Assembly: GCA_964593905.1 (NCBI GenBank)
Contig: CAZQLE010000034.1
Coordinates: forward strand, 1 to 24,062
Origin: CAZQLE01 sp964593905
GTDB taxonomy: Bacteria; Chloroflexota; Anaerolineae; Anaerolineales; Anaerolineaceae
Length of the DNA stretch: 24,062 bases
Reading direction: 5' to 3'
The stretch's first letter is position 1. Each line of letters begins with the position of its first letter. The position numbers and the translations under genes are program-made. Under the pieces are notes generated by a model, which did not search any database, was not told the origin of the DNA, and was given only the letters and a program-made list of their open reading frames with translations. Positions 1 through 8,559 of the stretch are shown piece by piece.

Positions 1-2
1 TG

Positions 3-2822
3 AACTGCTCAACCGGACCCGATTATATGCGTGAACCGCTGGCGTTTTTGGGCATCCATTCACGCCTCCCGGTGAGCTGCATTCCCAACGCCGGGCTGCC
101 GCTGAATGTGGACGGCCAGGCCGTCTATCCGCTGGAACCCGAACCATTTTCGAACACGCTGGCCGAATACGTCGAAAAGCTCAAAATCAACGTGGTGGGC
201 GGCTGCTGCGGCACCACCCCGGAACATCTTAAATGTCTGGTTGAAAAACTGCGCAATGTGCCGCAAAACCCGCGCCCCCAGAACAGCGCCCCCAAATTGG
301 CATCTGCCATTCAGGCCACCTCCATGCTGCAGGAACCGCGTCCGTTTTTGATTGGCGAACGTTTAAACACCCAGGGCAGCCGAAAATTCAAAGACCTTAT
401 CCTGGCTGAAGATTATGACAGCATGTTAGCCATTGCCCGCCAACAGGTAGAAAACGGCGCACACGGGCTGGATATTTGCGTGGCGCTCACCGAACGGGCC
501 GATGAGGCCGCCACAATCCGCAAGGTCATCAAGACCCTCTCACCGGTGGTGCGCGCCCCCCTGGTTATCGATACCACCGAGCCCGATGTTTTGGAAACCG
601 CCCTGACAACCGCCCCCGGCCGCTGTTTGATCAATTCCATCCATCTGGAAGGCGGACGGGCCAAAACAGACCGCATTCTGGCGCTGGCGCGCAAATATAA
701 CGCCGCCGTCATTGCACTCACCATCGATGAACAGGGCATGGCCAAAACCGTCGACCGCAAGGTGGAGGTTGCCCGCAGAATTTATCAGATTGCAGTGGAA
801 GAATATGGCCTGCAACCCCACGATTTGGTGTTTGATGACCTGACCTTCACCCTGGCCACCGGCGACCCCGAATTTAGCCTGTCGGCAGTTGAAACACTTG
901 AAGGTATCAAGAAAATTAAAGCCGCGCTGCCCGGTGTGTTAACCTCGCTGGGGGTCAGCAATGTGTCGTTTGGACTGACACAAAACGCACGTGCAGTGCT
1001 CAACAGCGCCATGCTTTACCATGCCGTGCAGGCCGGGCTGGATATGGCCATTGTCAACCCGGCCCATATCACCCCCTATGGTGAGATGTTGGCGGTTGAG
1101 CGTGAGCTTGCCGACGATTTGCTCTTCAATCGCCGCCCCGATGCATTGCAGCGTCTGATTGAGTATTTCGAAAAATCAGGCGGCACTGCCAAATCAAAAA
1201 GCGATGCCAATCAAGAGCTGCTGCAAGCTTTAAGCCCCGAACAGCGGCTGCATCAGCGCATTGTGCGCCGGTTGAAAGAGGATATCGAAAAAGATATTGA
1301 TGAGATCATCCATCGCGACCCCAACGCCCCAATCCACGAAACCGCGGTTGTCGTTCTAAACCAGGTGCTGCTGCCCGCCATGAAAGAAGTCGGCGATAAA
1401 TTTGGCTCTGGCGAGTTAATTTTGCCTTTCGTCTTGCAATCGGCAGAGGTGATGAAAAAAGCCGTCAACCATCTTGAAAATTATCTTGAAAAACAGGCCG
1501 GCGTCAGCAAAGGCACCATCGTTCTGGCGACAGTATACGGCGACGTGCATGATATCGGCAAAAATCTGGTCAAAACCATTCTTTCCAACAACGGCTACAC
1601 CGTGGTCGATCTGGGCAAACAGGTGCCGGCCGAGACCATCATCTCGAAAGCAGTTGAATTAAACGCCGACGCCATTGGCCTCAGCGCCCTGCTGGTCAGT
1701 ACCAGCAAGCAAATGCCGCTGATCGTCAACGAATTGCAGCGCCGCGGGTTGAAGTTCCCGGTGCTCATCGGCGGTGCGGCCATCAACAAACGCTTTGGCC
1801 GCCGCATCTTGCTCACCGACAGCCAGACCTTTTATGATCCGGGCGTTTTTTACTGCAAAGACGCTTTTGAGGGGCTGGCAACCATGGATGCGCTCAACCA
1901 GGCCGAACAAAAACCCGCCCTCCTTGAGAAAATCCGCCATGAAAGCGAAATGGAACTTGGGCGGATAAACGAAAAGCCCGCTTCAGCCGCCCCCACCGTA
2001 CTCGTGCGCAGTGTTCCACCCGCTCCTTCCATTCCACGCGTTCCCGGCTGGGGGCCCCGTCTGGTGCGCAGCATGCCGCTGGAAATCGTCTTTCAGTACC
2101 TGGCCAAGAATGAATTGTTCCGCCTGTCGTGGGGGGCCAAAAACACCCATGGCGAGGCCTGGGCCAAACTTCAGGCGGAATATGAAGCCCGTCTGGATGC
2201 CATGCGGCGTCAGGTTCTGGCCGACGGCTGGCTTAAACCGCAGGGTGTATATGGCTATTACCCCTGTCAGGCAGATGGCAACGATCTCATCGTTTACGAA
2301 CCCGGTTCAGTGCAAGAAGGTTCTCCGGCTGAATACATGCGCTTTACTTTTCCCCGTCAGGATGGCGGCGACAATCTTTGTCTGGCCGATTATTTCCTAC
2401 CGGTCGATTCTGGCAAGATCGATGTCGTTGCATTTCAGGTGGTAACCGTGGGTGAAACAGCCACCAAACATTTTGATATTTTGCAAAATGCCGCCGATTA
2501 CAGCGAAGCCTATTTCACTCATGGCCTGGCCGTTCAGACCGCCGAAGCCGCCGCTGAGTATCTTCATCGCCACATTCGCCGGGAACTGGGTCTGCAGCCG
2601 GAACAGGGTAAGCGCTATTCATGGGGTTATCCGGCCATCCCCGAACTGAGCGACCATGAAAAAGTGTTTCAGCTTTTGCCGGTCGAAAGTGAACTGGGCA
2701 TGTCGCTCACCGCGGCCTACCAGCTTGTTCCCGAACAATCGACCGCAGCCATCGTGGTTCACCATCCGCAGGCCAGATATTACAACACCGGTGAAAGCCG
2801 GGTTGAACAACTAACACGGTAA
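3..2822 (+). CDS. metH: Cobalamin-dependent methionine synthase, 5' end cut by the window edge
   Basis: MetH transfers the methyl group of 5-methyl-THF to homocysteine through cob(I)alamin, making methionine in the cytosol. The frame is open from the first bases and begins inside the homocysteine domain with NCSTGPD, so the true start lies upstream and the first in-frame ATG (27) is internal. Counting visible residues: zinc-ligand Cys2 and the GGCCGTTP motif with Cys68/Cys69 end the homocysteine domain. The pterin-binding domain begins near RPFLIGERLNTQG (about 115-380). The B12 cap and Rossmann domain carries DVHDIG, with the lower-ligand His at 516, then SALLVS and IGGAA. The C-terminal SAM-binding reactivation domain ends with the RYSWGYPAIP signature. 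All classical MetH modules visible here are intact. The gene heads a tight operon; the next start lies 4 nt past the stop. Family assignment is very secure. Confidence 0.96.
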   Translation, partial: NCSTGPDYMREPLAFLGIHSRLPVSCIPNAGLPLNVDGQAVYPLEPEPFSNTLAEYVEKLKINVVGGCCGTTPEHLKCLVEKLRNVPQNPRPQNSAPKLASAIQATSMLQEPRPFLIGERLNTQGSRKFKDLILAEDYDSMLAIARQQVENGAHGLDICVALTERADEAATIRKVIKTLSPVVRAPLVIDTTEPDVLETALTTAPGRCLINSIHLEGGRAKTDRILALARKYNAAVIALTIDEQGMAKTVDRKVEVARRIYQIAVEEYGLQPHDLVFDDLTFTLATGDPEFSLSAVETLEGIKKIKAALPGVLTSLGVSNVSFGLTQNARAVLNSAMLYHAVQAGLDMAIVNPAHITPYGEMLAVERELADDLLFNRRPDALQRLIEYFEKSGGTAKSKSDANQELLQALSPEQRLHQRIVRRLKEDIEKDIDEIIHRDPNAPIHETAVVVLNQVLLPAMKEVGDKFGSGELILPFVLQSAEVMKKAVNHLENYLEKQAGVSKGTIVLATVYGDVHDIGKNLVKTILSNNGYTVVDLGKQVPAETIISKAVELNADAIGLSALLVSTSKQMPLIVNELQRRGLKFPVLIGGAAINKRFGRRILLTDSQTFYDPGVFYCKDAFEGLATMDALNQAEQKPALLEKIRHESEMELGRINEKPASAAPTVLVRSVPPAPSIPRVPGWGPRLVRSMPLEIVFQYLAKNELFRLSWGAKNTHGEAWAKLQAEYEARLDAMRRQVLADGWLKPQGVYGYYPCQADGNDLIVYEPGSVQEGSPAEYMRFTFPRQDGGDNLCLADYFLPVDSGKIDVVAFQVVTVGETATKHFDILQNAADYSEAYFTHGLAVQTAEAAAEYLHRHIRRELGLQPEQGKRYSWGYPAIPELSDHEKVFQLLPVESELGMSLTAAYQLVPEQSTAAIVVHHPQARYYNTGESRVEQLTR

Positions 2823-2826
2823 AAAA

Positions 2827-4692
2827 ATGAACAATCAGGCTTTCCACCAGATGATTTCCGGTGATCGACCGGTTGTGTTTGATGGCGCAATGGGCACCCT
2901 GCTCAATTTGCGGGGTGTCGAATTTGACCAGTGCTTCGATTCGCTTAACCTCACCAACCCGGCCTGGGTGGCAGATATCCATCGGGAGTACATTGAGGCC
3001 GGCGCCCAGGTCATTCAAACCAACACCTTTGGCGCCAATCGCTATAAACTCAGCCGCCACGGGCTGGAAAACCGTCTGAACGAGATCAACACCGCCGGGG
3101 TTGATCTGGCCCGGCGGGTGGTTTTGGCCTCTTTCAAGCCGGTATTAATCGCCGGAGATATGGGCCCGCTGGGGGTGCGTTTGGCGCCTTTTGGCCGCGT
3201 TCAACCCGAAGAGGCGCGTGAGGTGTTTCATGAACAGGCCAGCGCATTGATCCAGGCCGGGGTGGATCTGATCATAATCGAAACGATGACCGATTTACAC
3301 GAAATCCGCGAGGCAATTACCGCAGTACACGAAATATCGCCCGATCTTCCCATTGTGGCTTCCATGACCTTCACGCGCGACGACCGCACCCTGCTGGGCG
3401 ATAACCCCGCCAAGGTTGCCCGTCGCATGCAAGAATACGGCGCAACGGTGATCGGGGTAAACTGTTCCGGCGGTCCCAACCAGATTCTACGCATTCTCAA
3501 GCAAATACGCGCCGCCGTACCCGAAGGCAAATTCTCGGTCATGCCCAACGCCGGCTGGCCGCAGCAGGTCAGCGGACGGATCATGTATCCGGCCGCGCCG
3601 GAATATTTTAAGGAATATGCGCTGGCATTCTGGCACGCGGGCGCAAACGTCATCGGCGGCTGCTGTGGCACAACCCCCCGCCATATCTCGGTCATTTCCG
3701 AAACCGTCCAAAACACCCCTTTGGATCAGGTAAACAATGTTTTTCAGGCGGCGACCGTTGAATCAGAAGATCGCGAGGATACGGTCCAACCCACTGAATT
3801 CTCACAAAAATTGGCAGTTGGCCGGTTTGTCATCGCGGTCGAAATGGACCCGCCGCGCGGCCTGTCGGCGCACAAGCTGCTCGCCGGGGCAAGCCTGTTG
3901 GCTGAAGCCGGTGCAGATGTCATCAACGTCGCCGACAGCCCCATGGCGCGTATGCGCATGAGCCCCTGGGCGGTATGCAGCCTGATCCAGCGCAAAGCCA
4001 ATATCGAAACCGTGCTTCACTTTCCAACGCGGGGGCGCAATCTCTTGCGCGTCCAGGGCGACCTGCTGGCCGCCCATGCGCTGGATGTCCGCAATGTGTT
4101 TGTAGTCATGGGCGACCCCACCGCCATTGGCGATTACCCCAACGCGATGGATAATTACGACCTGGTCCCTTCCGGTTTGATCAAATTGATCAAGCAGGGT
4201 TTTAATGCCGGGATCGATCACGCTGGCAGCGATATCGGACAGCCCACCTCGTTTTTTGTGGGCAGCGCGCTAAATCTATGCCCCGAAGACTTGCACCAGG
4301 AGATCAAAACCCTGCGCCGAAAAATGCGCAGCGGCGCAGATTTCCTGCTTACCCAGCCAGTGTATAACCCCGAAGACTTGAAGCGTTTCCTCGATACCTA
4401 TCAGGCCGAATTTGGCCCCCTGGAAATTCCGCTGCTGGTGGGCATTTTGCCGCTGGCATCCGCCCGTCATGCAGCATTTTTACATCACGAAGTTCCCGGA
4501 ATCGTCATCCCCGAAAAAACCGGGCAGCGCATGCAAGACGCAGGCGAAAAGGGGACGCATGAAGGGATCAAAATTGCGATAGAATTGATAGAGGCAATGC
4601 GTCCCTTCGTGCAGGGTGTTTATTTGATGCCGGCCTTTAATCGCTTTGATTCGTGCGCCGAAATTATTGAAGCCGTGCGCGAATCAGAATAA
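2827..4692 (+). CDS. Bifunctional homocysteine S-methyltransferase / 5,10-methylenetetrahydrofolate reductase
   Basis: This 621-residue fusion resembles Bacillus YitJ. Residues 1-300 form a zinc-dependent homocysteine S-methyltransferase barrel (FDGAMGTLL near the N-terminus; metal ligands Cys213 in VNCSGGP and Cys279/Cys280 in GGCCGTTP). Residues about 330-621 form the FAD-dependent MTHFR barrel (VEMDPPRG, VVMGDP, LTQPVY, GILPL), which reduces methylene-THF to the methyl-THF used by MetH. The first half has no B12 or pterin domain, so it probably uses another donor such as S-methylmethionine, or receives methyl groups by an unresolved route; that is inference. The start is ATG 4 nt after the metH stop, with only a weak ribosome site (GGTAAAAAA), which suggests translational coupling. 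The coaX start follows the stop by 10 nt. No separate metF is visible in the window. Confidence 0.94.
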   Translation: MNNQAFHQMISGDRPVVFDGAMGTLLNLRGVEFDQCFDSLNLTNPAWVADIHREYIEAGAQVIQTNTFGANRYKLSRHGLENRLNEINTAGVDLARRVVLASFKPVLIAGDMGPLGVRLAPFGRVQPEEAREVFHEQASALIQAGVDLIIIETMTDLHEIREAITAVHEISPDLPIVASMTFTRDDRTLLGDNPAKVARRMQEYGATVIGVNCSGGPNQILRILKQIRAAVPEGKFSVMPNAGWPQQVSGRIMYPAAPEYFKEYALAFWHAGANVIGGCCGTTPRHISVISETVQNTPLDQVNNVFQAATVESEDREDTVQPTEFSQKLAVGRFVIAVEMDPPRGLSAHKLLAGASLLAEAGADVINVADSPMARMRMSPWAVCSLIQRKANIETVLHFPTRGRNLLRVQGDLLAAHALDVRNVFVVMGDPTAIGDYPNAMDNYDLVPSGLIKLIKQGFNAGIDHAGSDIGQPTSFFVGSALNLCPEDLHQEIKTLRRKMRSGADFLLTQPVYNPEDLKRFLDTYQAEFGPLEIPLLVGILPLASARHAAFLHHEVPGIVIPEKTGQRMQDAGEKGTHEGIKIAIELIEAMRPFVQGVYLMPAFNRFDSCAEIIEAVRESE

Positions 4693-4702
4693 AAGGATCT
4701 CT

Positions 4703-5491
4703 ATGCTGCTGACCATTGATATCGGCAACACCAATATCACCATCGGGTTATATGAAGGTTCCAAGCTGGGCGCTCGCTGGCGTCTGGCAACCGATCACGA
4801 ACGCATGGCGGATGAATACGGCCTGCAAATTCTGGGGTTATTGCAGCACGGCGGCTGCGCCCCCAAACAACTCAGCGGCATCTGCCTGGCATCTGTTGTT
4901 CCCCCTTTAACCACCCGCATCACGCAGGCCTGCAAACATTATCTCGGTCAAAAAATTCTGAATGTCGACTCCGGCACCCATACCGGGATTGAAATTCTCT
5001 ATGAAGACCCCAGAGCCGTTGGGGCCGATCGCATTGTGGATGCTGCTGCGGTAAAAGCGTTTTATGGCGGGCCTGCCTGCGTGGTAGATTTTGGCACTGC
5101 GACCACCTTCGATGCCATCGATCGAGAAGGCCGGTATCTTGGCGGCGCAATCGCTCCCGGCATCAACATTGGCGCCGATGCACTGGTGCAGCGCACCGCA
5201 AAACTGCCCAGGGTCGATCTGCAGCGTCCCCCCTCGGTGATCGGCCGCAATACCACTCATGCAATGCAATCTGGTCTGCTGTTTGGCTATGTCGCCATGG
5301 TTGAAGGAATGGTGGCGCGATTTCGGGTTGAACTTGGGGAAGAAATGAAGGTAATTGCCACGGGCGGTCTGGCTGAAATTGTCGCCACTGAAACCCCGGT
5401 TATTGACATTATCGCCCCCTGGTTGACGCTGGATGGATTACGCTTGATCTGGGAGATGAATCAGGATGACACACAACCCGCTTCACAGTAA
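4703..5491 (+). CDS. coaX: Type III pantothenate kinase
   Basis: CoaX phosphorylates pantothenate, the first step of CoA synthesis. It belongs to the ASKHA fold and needs a monovalent cation. The 262-residue length is typical. Visible motifs are the phosphate loop DIGNTN (6-11), GADR (107-110, with catalytic Asp109), DFGTATTFD (129-137) and PGINIGADAL (152-161). I place the start at the ATG at 4703, which gives the canonical MLLTIDIGNTN terminus and has AAAAGGA about 6-7 nt upstream. The longer in-frame extension to 4646 would run into the preceding gene and has no family support. The 3' end overlaps coaBC by 26 nt, so the two CoA genes are probably translationally coupled. The methionine genes just upstream suggest one co-transcribed cofactor and one-carbon unit. 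Confidence 0.95.
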   Translation: MLLTIDIGNTNITIGLYEGSKLGARWRLATDHERMADEYGLQILGLLQHGGCAPKQLSGICLASVVPPLTTRITQACKHYLGQKILNVDSGTHTGIEILYEDPRAVGADRIVDAAAVKAFYGGPACVVDFGTATTFDAIDREGRYLGGAIAPGINIGADALVQRTAKLPRVDLQRPPSVIGRNTTHAMQSGLLFGYVAMVEGMVARFRVELGEEMKVIATGGLAEIVATETPVIDIIAPWLTLDGLRLIWEMNQDDTQPASQ

Positions 5492-6680
5492 GAATATCCT
5501 GCTGGGGATCACCGGTTCAATTGCAGCTTACAAAGGCGCCGACCTGGCATCCAAATTAACCCAGGCTGGTGCGCTGGTCGATGTGGTGTTAACCCCGGCC
5601 GCTGAAAAATTCATCCTCCCGCTGACTTTTCAATCGGTCACGGGCCGCCGTGCTTATGTCGACCGCGACCTGTGGGGAGGTGAAGGTCACGTCACCCACA
5701 TTGCCATCGGCCACGCCGCCCACCTGGTGCTAATCGCCCCGGCTTCGGCCAACACGCTGGCCAAACTGGCAAACGGGATTGCAGATAATCTGTTGACAGT
5801 GGCCGCACTGGCTTCAACCTGCCCGGTTCTGGTGGCGCCGGCAATGGATGGCGGAATGTATCAAAACCCGGCCACACAGGATAATCTTGAAAAGCTCAAA
5901 AGCCGCTCTGTAGCGTTCATCGGTCCAGCCGCGGGCCATCTCGCATCAGGGCTCAGCGGGGTGGGACGCATGAGCGAACCGCAGGAAATCTTATCGGCTG
6001 CGCGCTGGCTGCTCGGGCGCAATGGGCCGCTTGCCGGCAAAAAAATTGTGGTCACGGCCGGAGGAACACAGGAAGCCATTGACCCGGTGCGCGTCATCAC
6101 CAACCGCTCATCCGGCCGGCAGGGTTATGCCATCGCCCAGGCTGCGCTCGATGCGGGCGCCGAAGTCACCCTGATCACCACCCCGGTGGGGTTGACAGCG
6201 CCCCATGGCTGCAAAGTGATCACCCTCCACACTGCGCAGGAATTATTAACATCGGTTTTGATGGAGAGCCAGTCGGCGCACGCGCTCATCATGGCTGCCG
6301 CCCCGGCCGATTTTCGCCCCAAAACGGCTGCCGCCGAAAAAATAAAAAAGCGCAGCGGTTTCAATGTCATCGAATTGGAACCCACCGACGATATTCTCGC
6401 CGCAGTTGCCACACAAAAACTGCACGCCAGCGGCCCAAAGTACACCATAGGCTTTGCGGCCGAAAGTCAGAACCTTGTCGATAATGCCGTCGCAAAATTG
6501 CACGCCAAAAAATTGGATCTGATTGTTGCCAACGACATTTCGGAACCGGGGTCGGGTTTTGAGGTCGACACCAATCGCGTAACTTTTCTATTCGCCGATG
6601 GGTCCCGCCGTGAATATCCGCAGCAGCAAAAAAGCCAGGTTGCCGAAGCCATCATCGCACAGGTCATTGCATGGGACTAA
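5466..6680 (+). CDS. coaBC: Bifunctional phosphopantothenoylcysteine decarboxylase / phosphopantothenate-cysteine ligase
   Basis: This enzyme makes phosphopantothenoylcysteine (CoaB, C-terminal half) and decarboxylates it to phosphopantetheine with FMN (CoaC, N-terminal half). The 404-residue length is normal. The flavoprotein half (about 8-180) has GITGSIAAYK, active-site His78 (THIAIGHAAH) and PASANTLAKLANGIADNLL. The ligase half (about 190-404) has TAGGTQEAIDPVRVITNRSSG (Asn213), APADFRP and KIKK. Two CoaC positions differ from E. coli: PAMN is PAMD (Asp128), and the ACGD-loop cysteine is replaced in LASGLSGVGRM (Ser161). I recall similar PAMD/ASGL forms in other phyla, so this is probably a natural subtype and not a dead enzyme. 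The ATG lies inside coaX, with GGGAG 10 nt upstream. The 3' end overlaps the next gene by 10 nt. Confidence 0.95.
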   Translation: MTHNPLHSKNILLGITGSIAAYKGADLASKLTQAGALVDVVLTPAAEKFILPLTFQSVTGRRAYVDRDLWGGEGHVTHIAIGHAAHLVLIAPASANTLAKLANGIADNLLTVAALASTCPVLVAPAMDGGMYQNPATQDNLEKLKSRSVAFIGPAAGHLASGLSGVGRMSEPQEILSAARWLLGRNGPLAGKKIVVTAGGTQEAIDPVRVITNRSSGRQGYAIAQAALDAGAEVTLITTPVGLTAPHGCKVITLHTAQELLTSVLMESQSAHALIMAAAPADFRPKTAAAEKIKKRSGFNVIELEPTDDILAAVATQKLHASGPKYTIGFAAESQNLVDNAVAKLHAKKLDLIVANDISEPGSGFEVDTNRVTFLFADGSRREYPQQQKSQVAEAIIAQVIAWD

Positions 6681-7738
6681 CCCGGTCAATTTTTCAAAAA
6701 ATTATTCTGATCGCAATCCTGTTGGGCCTCAGCGCCCGACCAGTGGGGGCTCAATCGCCAGCACCGCAAAATACAGACCCCATCAACCCGCTCACCGGGC
6801 TGCCGGTGGAAGAGCCAGCCCGGCTCAACCGCCGCCCCGTGCTGGTAAAAATCTCCAATTATCCACCCTCTGTTCGCCCACAGGCCGGCCTTTCTTATGC
6901 AGACATGGTCTTTGAATACTATATTGGGGAAGGCATGAATCGCTTTCTGGGGGTGTTCTACGGAAATGATGTTATTCGCGCCGGATCACTGCGCTCTGGC
7001 AGGCTAGTCGATGCCCAGCTCACCCCCATGTATCAGGGGGTGTTGGTTTATGGCAGCGCCGACCCCAGGGTGGATGAAGTGATTGAAAAAGAGCTGGGCG
7101 AGCGCGCCATCAGCCATCTCGAAGCGGGCTGCCCCGCGATCTGCGGCGCCAAAGATACGCATCTTGCCCCCTGGATGTATGCAGATACCGCCAGAATCAC
7201 GCGTTTCGCCGCTGAACATGGTGTGGCGCAAGAAAGACCCGTGCTGCGCGGCATGTTGTTTGACCCCGCAGCACAGACCAGTGAAGATTTTGCCATTAAG
7301 GTAGGGGTCACTTACGCACGGTTTGATCGCGGTGAATGGCGGTACGACCCTCAGACCACAAAATATAACCGCTGGCAAGAAAAAGATCTGAACCGCGAAA
7401 ATATGGAACCGCTTGGCGATCAATTAAATGGCGAGATAATTTCATTTTCAAATATCGTCATCATCTTTACCGAATATATTGAGCATAACCCCACGCTGCA
7501 CCAGATCCACATCCGGGAGAATACCGGTGGTCAACCGGCCATTTTTTTTCGCGATGGCATGAAATATGAGGGTTACTGGCGAAGTCACCAACAAAATCAG
7601 CCACTTCAGTTTTATAATCAAGAAGGTCTACCCTTTGCACTCAAACCGGGAAACACCTGGGTAATTATTGCCGGTAACAGTTCCATAATTGAACAAACCA
7701 AGATGGGGGAATGGGAGCTAGACTTTAATATCCCGTAA
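6671..7738 (+). CDS. DUF3048-domain (YerB-like) secreted protein
   Basis: This 355-residue protein has an N-terminal signal peptide: basic start, hydrophobic stretch IILIAILLGL, and a likely cut after VGA near residue 27. It has no lipobox cysteine, so it is predicted to be secreted or tethered by an uncleaved segment. The rest matches the DUF3048 family (Bacillus YerB relatives): the opening NPLTGLPVEEPARLNRRPVLVKISNYPPSVRPQAGLSYADMVFEYYIGEG, the RAGSLRSGRLVD segment, and a C-terminal part with GMKYEGYWR and PFALKPGNTWV. The biochemical role of the family is not established; I recall only cell-envelope associations. The start ATG lies inside the last codons of coaBC (10-nt overlap), and the metallophosphoesterase start follows the stop by 6 nt. 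Co-transcription with CoA genes is clear from spacing, but a functional link is not. Confidence 0.88.
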   Translation: MGLTRSIFQKIILIAILLGLSARPVGAQSPAPQNTDPINPLTGLPVEEPARLNRRPVLVKISNYPPSVRPQAGLSYADMVFEYYIGEGMNRFLGVFYGNDVIRAGSLRSGRLVDAQLTPMYQGVLVYGSADPRVDEVIEKELGERAISHLEAGCPAICGAKDTHLAPWMYADTARITRFAAEHGVAQERPVLRGMLFDPAAQTSEDFAIKVGVTYARFDRGEWRYDPQTTKYNRWQEKDLNRENMEPLGDQLNGEIISFSNIVIIFTEYIEHNPTLHQIHIRENTGGQPAIFFRDGMKYEGYWRSHQQNQPLQFYNQEGLPFALKPGNTWVIIAGNSSIIEQTKMGEWELDFNIP

Positions 7739-7744
7739 ATAACA

Positions 7745-8470
7745 ATGCGAATCCTGGTAATTTCCGACGTACACGCAAACATATCCGCACTGGATGCAGT
7801 GCTTGAAGCCGCCGGCGCGGTTGATTCGGTCTGGTGTCTCGGCGACCTGGTGGGTTATGGTCCCGACCCCAATGAATGCATCCACCGCATACGAGGGGTC
7901 TCCAATCTGGTTTGTCTGCTGGGCAATCACGATGCTGCCGCGCTGGGCCAAATTGATCTGGATTCGTTTAACCGTGAAGCGCGCATCTCAGCACAGTGGA
8001 TGAAATCCACCCTCCGGGCAGACAATCTTGAGTATTTGCGCAGTCTCCCCGATCGGGTTGAGATCGGAGAGATCACGCTCACCCACGGCAGCCCGCGCAA
8101 CCCGGTCTGGGAATACCTGCTCGATGTTTACACTGCGCGAGAAAGCTTTAAGTATTTTTCAACACCGTATTGTTTTGTGGGTCACACCCACTTGCCGGTG
8201 GCCTATGCACAGCAAGAAAACGGAGAAATACAATTCCGTGTTTTAACCCACGTAAGCGAAATTCGATTAAATGGGAAGGCCATCCTTAACCCCGGTTCTG
8301 TCGGGCAGCCACGTGATCATGACCCACGGGCTGCTTTTGCAATTTATGATTCAGAGCAAAAAACCTGGAACCCACAGCGCGTGGTGTATGATATCGAAAG
8401 TGTCCAGGATCGAATTTCAGATGCCGGTTTGCCCTATCGGCACGCCATGCGCCTGGTGCAGGGCTGGTAA
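7745..8470 (+). CDS. Calcineurin-like metallophosphoesterase (YfcE/MJ0936-type)
   Basis: This is a cytosolic dinuclear-metal phosphoesterase of 241 residues. All metal ligands are present: Asp8 and His10 (DVHAN), Asp34 (GDLVGYGPDP), Asn61-His62-Asp63 (GNHDA), His114 (THGSP) and the GHTH pair His147/His149. The GDLVGYGP variant and compact length fit the group of predicted phosphodiesterases often annotated as YfcE or DNA repair exonuclease-like. The in vivo substrate cannot be read from sequence. The start is the ATG at 7745, 6 nt after the DUF3048 stop, with no recognisable Shine-Dalgarno, so translation probably relies on coupling. It is the last gene of the tight metH-coaBC run; 89 nt follow before the DUF4349 gene. 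Confidence 0.92.
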   Translation: MRILVISDVHANISALDAVLEAAGAVDSVWCLGDLVGYGPDPNECIHRIRGVSNLVCLLGNHDAAALGQIDLDSFNREARISAQWMKSTLRADNLEYLRSLPDRVEIGEITLTHGSPRNPVWEYLLDVYTARESFKYFSTPYCFVGHTHLPVAYAQQENGEIQFRVLTHVSEIRLNGKAILNPGSVGQPRDHDPRAAFAIYDSEQKTWNPQRVVYDIESVQDRISDAGLPYRHAMRLVQGW

Positions 8471-8546
8471 ATAATTGGAACAAAACCAGCATCGCAGCCG
8501 TCATCAAAACATGGAAAGCAAACCTGATGCACTTTCAACAATACGG

Positions 8547-8553
8547 TAAGGAG
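8547..8553 (+). promoter_or_regulatory. Ribosome binding site deciding the DUF4349 start
   Basis: TAAGGAG ends 6 nt before the ATG at 8560. It favours that start over the in-frame ATG at 8527, and the shorter form puts the lipoprotein signal peptide directly at the N-terminus. Confidence 0.8.
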
Positions 8554-8559
8554 AAAATT

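Noticed and set aside
3228..3716. 162-codon minus-strand open frame
   Set aside because: It is antisense to the homocysteine methyltransferase/MTHFR gene and has no promoter, ribosome site or domain.
4646..4702. Longer start for coaX at 4646
   Set aside because: It would add 19 residues not found in the family and overlap the upstream gene by 47 nt; the ATG at 4703 has a ribosome site and the canonical DIGNTN terminus.
7720..7744. Separate promoter for the metallophosphoesterase (TTTAAT-like box)
   Set aside because: It lies inside the end of the DUF3048 gene without a -35 or extended -10; a 6-nt gap fits translational coupling better.
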